Assembly: GCF_003144195.1 (NCBI RefSeq)
Contig: NW_020290056.1
Span: forward strand, 40,629 to 104,628
From: Ceraceosorus guamensis
Lineage: Eukaryota; Basidiomycota; Exobasidiomycetes; Ceraceosorales; Ceraceosoraceae
DNA length: 64,000 nucleotides
Reading direction: 5' to 3'
This document shows, one piece after another, positions 58,175 through 64,000 of the stretch. Both the position numbers and the translations under genes were made by a program. Under the pieces are notes generated by a model. The model saw nothing but the letters and a program-made list of their open reading frames with translations. It ran no database searches and was not told the DNA's origin. Positions within the stretch are counted from its first letter, which is position 1; every line of letters starts with the position of its first letter.

Positions 58175-58220
<46 letters not shown>

Positions 58221-58407
58221 GCATCGCGAAAGTCACAGCACGCAAATGACGAATCGCGAGTGGGAGGTAGCGCATAACATATTCGCGTGGGGGGTAGTGC
58301 AGGAACGATGATACACTCTTCATCATTACCCCTTTCCCAATGATGCGTGCTTTTTTTGGGGGGGAGGGGGGTGGCCAGAGATGCTGGCTTGCATTTGGTT
58401 GCGTCTC
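57810..58407. other. convergent spacer with poly-C tract
   Basis: 3-prime regions of two convergent genes. Holds pyrimidine-rich DNA, (CA)n/(CT)n near 58,035-58,060, a 43-base poly-C tract and a G-rich run near 58,352-58,370. No coding frame. Confidence 0.7.
58176..58218. repeat. C43 homopolymer
   Basis: 43 uninterrupted C on the plus strand (G43 on the other), in the spacer between the Ost-alpha-type and CPSF6-like gene ends. The true length may vary or be a sequencing estimate. Confidence 0.85.
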
Positions 58408-60440
58408 TCAACGATCTCCCTCCATTCGATGCCTCTTTCTGTCCCTGTCATAGTCTCCTCCGCCCGGTGGACTGCGTCCGTCGTCTCTTGACGCTCCGCC
58501 CATTTGCATCGGTGGAGCCGCTCCAGGGAAGAAATGTGGATTCTGCCCATGACAAACAAGGGGACCGATCGGGGTTAGCAAACTTCTGGAGCGCTCCGAA
58601 ACCGAACTGCAGTGCGATGCTTTTGGCTGAGGGGCGGCATGTCTGAAGACTGCTACCTTTGCCCTTCAGAAAATGCCCGTTTGACGCGTACAAATACTCA
58701 CGAAGTGACCACCACCTCCACCACCTGCATGACCTCCTCTTCCTCCTCCTCCTCCTCCTCTGTATCCACCCCTTCCACCACGGTTCCCATTTCCCATGTG
58801 TCCTCCCATTCCCTGTCCAAATCCGCCCATAGGAAAGGGCATGTTCATCTGATTTGGCGCGCCAAAGGCCCCAGCTCCGGGTCGTGGAGGATTAGCACCA
58901 TTTGGCCCGGCGGACATGCCCATCATACCCATCATGGCCGGATTGAACATCGGCATAGAGCTGCCTGGTCCGCCCATTCGAATCGGAGGAGCCATTTGGG
59001 GTGGTTGAGGTAGAGGACCTGCTCCTGCGCCGCCCATACCATTCCGATCCCTTCCGCCTCTTGAGCCATCGCTGTTGCCTCCGCCTCTTCCTCCTCTCAT
59101 CCCTCCTCCTGGGCCCCCTCTTTGCTCTCGTGCGGGCGGATCTGCAGAACATGACGAGGTCAGGGGAGGTCAAAGAGAATCCTTGGCAGCCTGTGTGCAC
59201 ACTCGCTCCACTCACCCTTGGGCAGCGTACGGAATGGATTGCCATGCGCGCTTGTGCTCATTGTGATCAAGGCGCGCTTGAAGTTGAAATCGCTGTTTGG
59301 GGACGAAGGCGTCAGCCCATCTCGTGCTCGCAGCCACAACGAGCTTAGTGCATCTCACTTTTCCTCAAACCACGTCTTCAACCTCCGAGCTTCTTCTTCC
59401 GAGGAGAATTCCACCCAAGCGACGCTACAGTGGGAGATGCAATGAAGATGCGCAGCAATCTTAGTCGAGAACTCCATGCCCGCGCAGCCTGATGCGTCAC
59501 CCACCCTTTGGATTTGCCATTGACTTTGTGTTCAGAGAAAGATACGTCGGAGAGGGATGTGTCGAGGCCAACATTCTGAGCCACCTGCCTTATATCCTCA
59601 TCGCTGACCCACTGCAGCCATCGCAAATGTCCCGAGTGACACATTGCGCGTAGTTCAGCCACAAGGCTCGTGGGCGCTGGTCAGGCCAGCCAAACAAATA
59701 CGGCCAACTCACCCAGTCGAGCTCTCCAATATACAGAGCGTTTTGTATGCTCGGATCCGTCACTTTGGGCCTGCCGGCCAGGCCCGAACGTCCGGGAGGA
59801 AGCGGTAGAGCAGCGCTTGCTCCACTACCGGAGCCGGAATTCGAAGCTGAAGTCGATGCTCCATCTTGGTGCAGACCAGAGTACCGGCCGTCTTTCCGAT
59901 CCACCTGTGATGCGGCGACACGGCACACAACTTAGCTTCAGGCCGACCAGAAGCGAGCTCGCTAAATTCTTCCCTAGCATACACTCACGTCTTCTTCTAT
60001 ATCATCTCTGCTCCTCTTCACCGCGTTGGCGGAAGCATTCCTAGGGTCAATTCCAGTCTCAGGATTGATTTGAGGCGGAGGTATGAAAGAAGAAGAGCCG
60101 CCGGCTGACGGGCCTGCCCCATTGGATCGCAAAGCTGCTTTATCATCTACTTGGGAATCCTGCTCCTCTTCCTTGTACCCAATGAGGTCCTCTTCATCCT
60201 CTGCACCCTCTTGACTCTTGACCGGCGCATACAGATCTTGCTCCTGAATGTATGTCAGAACATATGCAAGGTGGGTTAGCAATCATGCAAATCGTCAGTT
60301 GACTGCTCTCTTGTCCATCTTGACCAACCCTACTGGTCCACTGCAGCCCTTACGATCCGACGCCGTCTAGCATCGTATCGTAGCACACATACGGAACCTT
60401 CGAAACTCACGCCGTACAGATCGAAGTTATCGTCGTCCAT
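58408..60440 (-). CDS. CPSF6/CFIm68-like RRM protein
   Basis: Probable subunit of the mRNA 3-prime-end cleavage factor I. Eight exons (minus): 60440-60411, 60243-59989, 59904-59713, 59611-59505, 59424-59359, 59292-59216, 59141-58702, 58542-58408; 433 residues, every phase consistent. The N-terminus [10 protein letters not shown] then EQDLYAP is followed by an acidic segment. The RRM (about residues 148-245) is built only by splicing: [20 protein letters not shown] carries RNP2, [20 protein letters not shown] carries RNP1, and [17 protein letters not shown] ends it. Then comes a Gly/Met/Pro-rich, RGG-containing region ([21 protein letters not shown]). The last exon ([16 protein letters not shown] ... 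[15 protein letters not shown]) ends in the charged tail seen in CPSF6-type proteins. Its acceptor is preceded by a GCTAAC branch-like site. Confidence 0.88.
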
Positions 60441-61513
60441 TTTTTCAAGTCTTCTCGGCTTAGCTTACAGATTGATTGATCGATTGGCGTGGAGCAGGGG
60501 GTGGGAAGAGACTGCCGACGTATTCGGCAATGCAGGAAGCTAGATGGAGCGGAGCTGAAATCAGACCCCACAGCACGGGAGCCTGGGGGCGAGGGCGAGA
60601 AGGGCGGAAGTGCGTGCCCAAGAACGAGGTGTGCAATGCGGTTGTGCTTGCTTGCCTGCTTGCTTGCTGGAGTGAGTCCTTGGGAAGAGCCAGTTTGATA
60701 GAGCGAGCAAGGTTGGTATTCAATGCCAAGGCAGGTGCGTCCAAGGTGAGGAGCCCGTGGTGCAGAGTAGGATGCTGCGGCTGATGACAGAACAAAGATG
60801 AGAAGCGATCGCCGCTGCACTCGAAACAATGTCCGTGTCTGTGATTTGTCCTTGATCTTGACAGCTGCAGCCATGCCATCCACTCATCAGCCGTTCGGTC
60901 GCTTCGGAGACACGCGCAGCCTTCGCGCTCGGCCAGCTGCCGTGCGAACATGGACATCACGTGTGAGATCCACTCGCGCGGGCGCTTTGGCTGTACTGTA
61001 TGTCCACTCAAGACTCAAACTCACGACTCGCGACACTCATCACGCATCATCTTGAACACAACCACACCAAGACTCAAGACTGCGCACACTCGTGACTCTT
61101 GGCTTCATCAAGACGCTCATCTGCAATCAAAACGCAATGCTCCGAAGCAACCGACTTTCGCGTCTCACGCACAAATCTGAGCTGGACCAGATGAATGTCA
61201 AGTGTGCATTCATGAGTGATCTCTCGAGATTTCGGGAGCAAGAAAGGCGAGCATTGACGACGCCGTTCCCAAAGTGGGCTCCGTGTCGGTTCGATCTCAA
61301 GATTCCGGATCGCAGCACTATGAGATACTACGAGTGTTGAAGGTGGATGTCCAAGTGGCAAAGGGTAGGAGGAGGTGCTGTGGGATGAAGCGCGATGTAG
61401 CATAGTACTGTTCGAACGCACGTGGAGAGCAAGGTAGCCCGCATGTTGAAAGACGTTTTAGTGGAACACATCGCAGAGTGCACCTCGTTGGAGGAGGATG
61501 GACACTTGGACAT
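60441..61513. other. intergenic, no gene seen
   Basis: Upstream of the CPSF6-like gene and downstream of the cysteine-rich protein gene. Contains GCTTGCTTGCCTGCTTGCTT near 60,645, and at 61,010-61,100 several CTCAAGACTCAAACTCACG / CTCGTGACTC words of the dispersed motif type. Confidence 0.55.
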
Positions 61514-61529
61514 TCATCCAGCACACAAT

Positions 61530-62284
61530 TTATGCCTCATCAGGTGTAAACTCCCGACGTAAACGTTCTCCTCTCCGAGTGATGGACCCGCAAAACGTTC
61601 CAGATCCCTGCGGTGAATGATGTCAAGACAACACATCAGCTCGACATCGGCACGACTCCTCGAATCCGTGACGCAGCGCAATGTTGCAAAGGGATCCAAC
61701 ACGCAAAGGCTCACCTTTGCGTTCCAGCAGCAATCAGAGTCGTGCGTGACTGGAGGACAACAACCCCTTCCATTCTTGTCGTACGGTGCCAAAGCGGTGA
61801 TGTCCTGGCATTCCGCCGATTTCCCACTGGTCTTGTTGTTCGAAATTCTGGTTTGGACAATTGTGCCAGTGCTCCTGGCAGTCTTTCCCAAGGCCGATGA
61901 CGTAGGAACGCTTTGCTCTTTGAGCTTGGCATTCACACGGACATCGGACGCCCAGTCGGGGTTGGAAGCTTTCACGTCTGCCAATTGAAGCTTGAACGTG
62001 CGCAGCAGGTCGCCAAGCTGGACCGCTTCCACTTGCTGCATCGTCGTAGCATCGGAGCTGGACGAAGACATCTCTTGAATAGGTTGAGCGATGCATGAGC
62101 CAATGTACACTGCTAGCAGGGCGAGAGAGAGCAGGAAACGCGCCCAAATGCAATGGATTGGTCGCGAGGAAGGCCGAGATGGACTGCTGGCGGGACTGCG
62201 GGATTGTACAAGCTTGCCGCCTCGACTCGCGACGGGCGTCACGGATAGTTTGCCTAGATCTGCCAGACGAAGTGATCGGTTCAT
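61530..62284 (-). CDS. cysteine-rich protein with N-terminal membrane anchor
   Basis: The ATG at 62284 opens a frame with a basic Ser/Arg/Pro-rich 48-residue N-region, one hydrophobic span (about 49-65, RFLLSLALLAVYIGSCIAQ), then an outside part with helical and Ser-rich segments and a cysteine cluster: ECQDITALAPYDKNGRGCCP, HDSDCCWNAK. If a GTGAGC donor at 61,714 and the CCGCAG acceptor at 61,608 are used (107-nt intron), the end becomes GSGTFCGSITRRGER... and the stop is at 61,530 (215 residues). Unspliced, it continues to 61,514 (256 residues) with VSLCVLDPF and CCLD. The spliced form has the tidier CC...C spacing. A type II membrane or secreted protein is inferred. Family not recognised; effector-like traits but no direct evidence. 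Confidence 0.55.
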
Positions 62285-64000
62285 CTTGCTGTTAATGCCG
62301 CACGGGTGGTTTCGGCAGGCAGAGAAAAGGGGAGGCTCAAATCGTGCAATCTTGTTGTTTTTGGCGAGGTGGGAAGACGCGAAGGAGCGATGAGAGGAAA
62401 GAAGAGAAAGTAGGATGGGGAGTCGTCGGGATGGGGGTCGTCGGGATGAGTGAAAGAGTTGAAGAGGCTGTAGACGGCGGAAAGCAGCAAGAGGGAGTGC
62501 GAATGGTGAATGAGGCGAGAAAGGCAGGGGTGGCGGGGGCAAGCCAGGGAGGCTGTAGAAGAACAGAGAGGGACAGTGGCATGTTTGATAGATTATATAT
62601 GTATCCACAAGCTCAAAGAGTAGTTCGACTCGACAAGCATGTGCTCCTGCTCTTGGACGGCGCAACTCCCACTCCAGTCATCCTTGTCGCTGCTTGCTTG
62701 CACCTCTGATGATGAGACTCTTGATTTGAAGCTCCCTCTCACGACTCTGCGACTAGATGGGTGTATGCGCGGATTGTCAATCGCAAACAAGGAGAGCGAT
62801 GTCCGATCTCGTACGGCATGCAGATCAAGAAGGCACACAATCGGGTCCATGCACTCGACAGCTCGCACTCGAGGCTGACCCGCTCTGTCGGGGCACAGCT
62901 AGTGCATTCTAGCGCGGCGGGCGAGCATTGGAAAGCAATCAGCCGCGCCGAAGCTGTAGCTCTCGGTCATGAATGTTGCACATATGCCGACGTAGTAGTA
63001 GTGAAACGGGCAGAATGGCCAATGGCTACATAGCAGGACAGTGCGCGCCCAATTCCCTACGACTTCTGATGTCAGACCGAACAAGCGGACCCCAACTGAC
63101 CCTGACCAAAAGTGTACGCTTACGGTCTGCAGCTGGGCCCCAGCACTGTGTAGAAGTCGAACGGGCGCTCTCCAAATCAAGGTTGAAACGAGATCAGGTT
63201 CTTGTCCTTGTTTGGTAGTCTGACGCTCATGTCTGTCTCAAAGGGGCAGCGATCTTGTGAGCAGCTGCGAATCAGATGCGATTGCACATTGTCCGTCGCA
63301 TATTTCCGATTGTACGCGCTGAGCAGAGGACAAAAGGAATGGGACGACGAGCAACGGAGCGCGGAGTGGCAGGAGACCTCACACTGCTCATGCACAGATA
63401 TACGGCGCACGCGTCTATTATAGCCAGTCCTTCGCGGCAGATCTTGACCTCAAGCTCTTCATCAGCCGATCGTTCAAGCCTCGTCGCGCTTCAGCTCTCA
63501 CAACGCTCCAGATCTCGCGTCATCAGGAAGCGCACACACCGTCCTCTTCGTCCAAAGTGTCAAACAAAAAAAACAGCTGTAGGGCACCGCGCGCGGCGAT
63601 GCCTAATCCTTCGTGGGGGTTTTTCCCCATGCGACTCGCACTCGCTAACAAGCTGCCCTCCTTTGTTCCTGCAGCATGCGCAGCATTCAACGAACGTACA
63701 GTCACGAGTACTGTATGACCTCGTGCCGATCGAGCAGCTGATCCACACGTGCCTTGCCATACATTCTGATTCATTCGCCCAGATCGACTCGTGACTCGTG
63801 ACCCTTTGCTCTGCAGCATCTCATCTCCTCTTCACGGGCCCGAATGACAGAATCCTCACGCTTTCCACTCGGTAACTATCGATCCAAGCTTTTGTAGCGC
63901 ATATGCTGCAGCGCTATCGCTGTTCCTTTGGTTGCAATGAAGGGCAACTCGGTCGTCCGCATGCACCACCGATCATCTCGCGCAGCCAAACACCCCCCCC
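62285..64000. other. right-edge region, no recognised gene
   Basis: The first 400 bases are the pyrimidine-rich leader side of the cysteine-rich gene. The rest has only small frames. The longest with a true ATG (63,276-63,794 plus, 172 codons, Ser/Arg-rich) shows no family features and is not called. Dispersed-motif words lie at 63,785-63,802 (GACTCGTGACTCGTGAC). The window ends in a run of eight C. Confidence 0.5.

Noticed and set aside
10990-62284. Secondary-metabolite or effector gene cluster
   Set aside because: The genes are unrelated housekeeping functions; no PKS, NRPS, P450, transporter-regulator pair or tandem secreted-protein family occurs.
63276-63794. 172-codon plus-strand frame near the right edge
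   Set aside because: True ATG, but Arg/Ser-rich translation without domains, no splice support, and it contains dispersed-motif DNA at its end.

Overview
The window is nuclear DNA of a filamentous or yeast-like fungus, most likely a basidiomycete and probably a smut-type (Ustilaginomycotina) species. This rests on compact GC-rich genes with one to seven short GT-AG introns, strongly GTGAGT-like donor sites, mitochondrial proteins encoded in the nucleus (Cox11, SelO, a PPR-like protein), a SepH/Cdc7-type septation kinase, a fungal Nha1 antiporter, and intergenic DNA full of ATTCACGATTC / AGTCACGAGTC motifs. Species cannot be fixed from sequence alone. No tRNA, rRNA, CRISPR or intact transposon was seen. 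Exon joins below were derived by reading splice sites and checking that phases agree and that family motifs become continuous.

Left arm (1 to about 10.99 kb): a gene-poor, repeat-laden stretch with direct and tandem repeats, three inverted repeats, a minisatellite and short degenerate reading frames, several of coiled-coil type and broken by frameshifts or stops. I recognise no intact gene in it.

Core (10.99 to 44.2 kb), almost all on the minus strand: a Hua1-like zinc-ribbon protein, Cox11 (copper delivery to cytochrome oxidase), SelO (mitochondrial pseudokinase AMPylator), a small unknown ORF, a single-pass Gly/Asn-rich membrane protein with a 42-residue triplicate repeat, a SepH-type septation kinase with armadillo-like C-terminal half, a Ser/Ala-rich hypothetical protein, the Na+/H+ antiporter Nha1, an atypical NAD(P)-binding dehydrogenase-fold protein, and a 1,269-residue mitochondrial PPR-like protein with an internal 108-bp tandem duplication.

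Right arm (44.7 to 64 kb): a very large acidic nuclear-type protein on the plus strand, a secreted or membrane-anchored DUF7137-type protein, an Ost-alpha/TMEM184-type membrane protein on the plus strand, a CPSF6/CFIm68-like RNA-binding protein, and a cysteine-rich protein with an N-terminal membrane anchor. The last 1.7 kb holds no recognisable gene.

The genes are ordinary dispersed fungal housekeeping and lineage-specific genes, not an operon or obvious biosynthetic cluster. Least explained are the left-arm repeat island, the dispersed intergenic motif, the Kex2-like repeat membrane protein and the cysteine-rich anchored protein.
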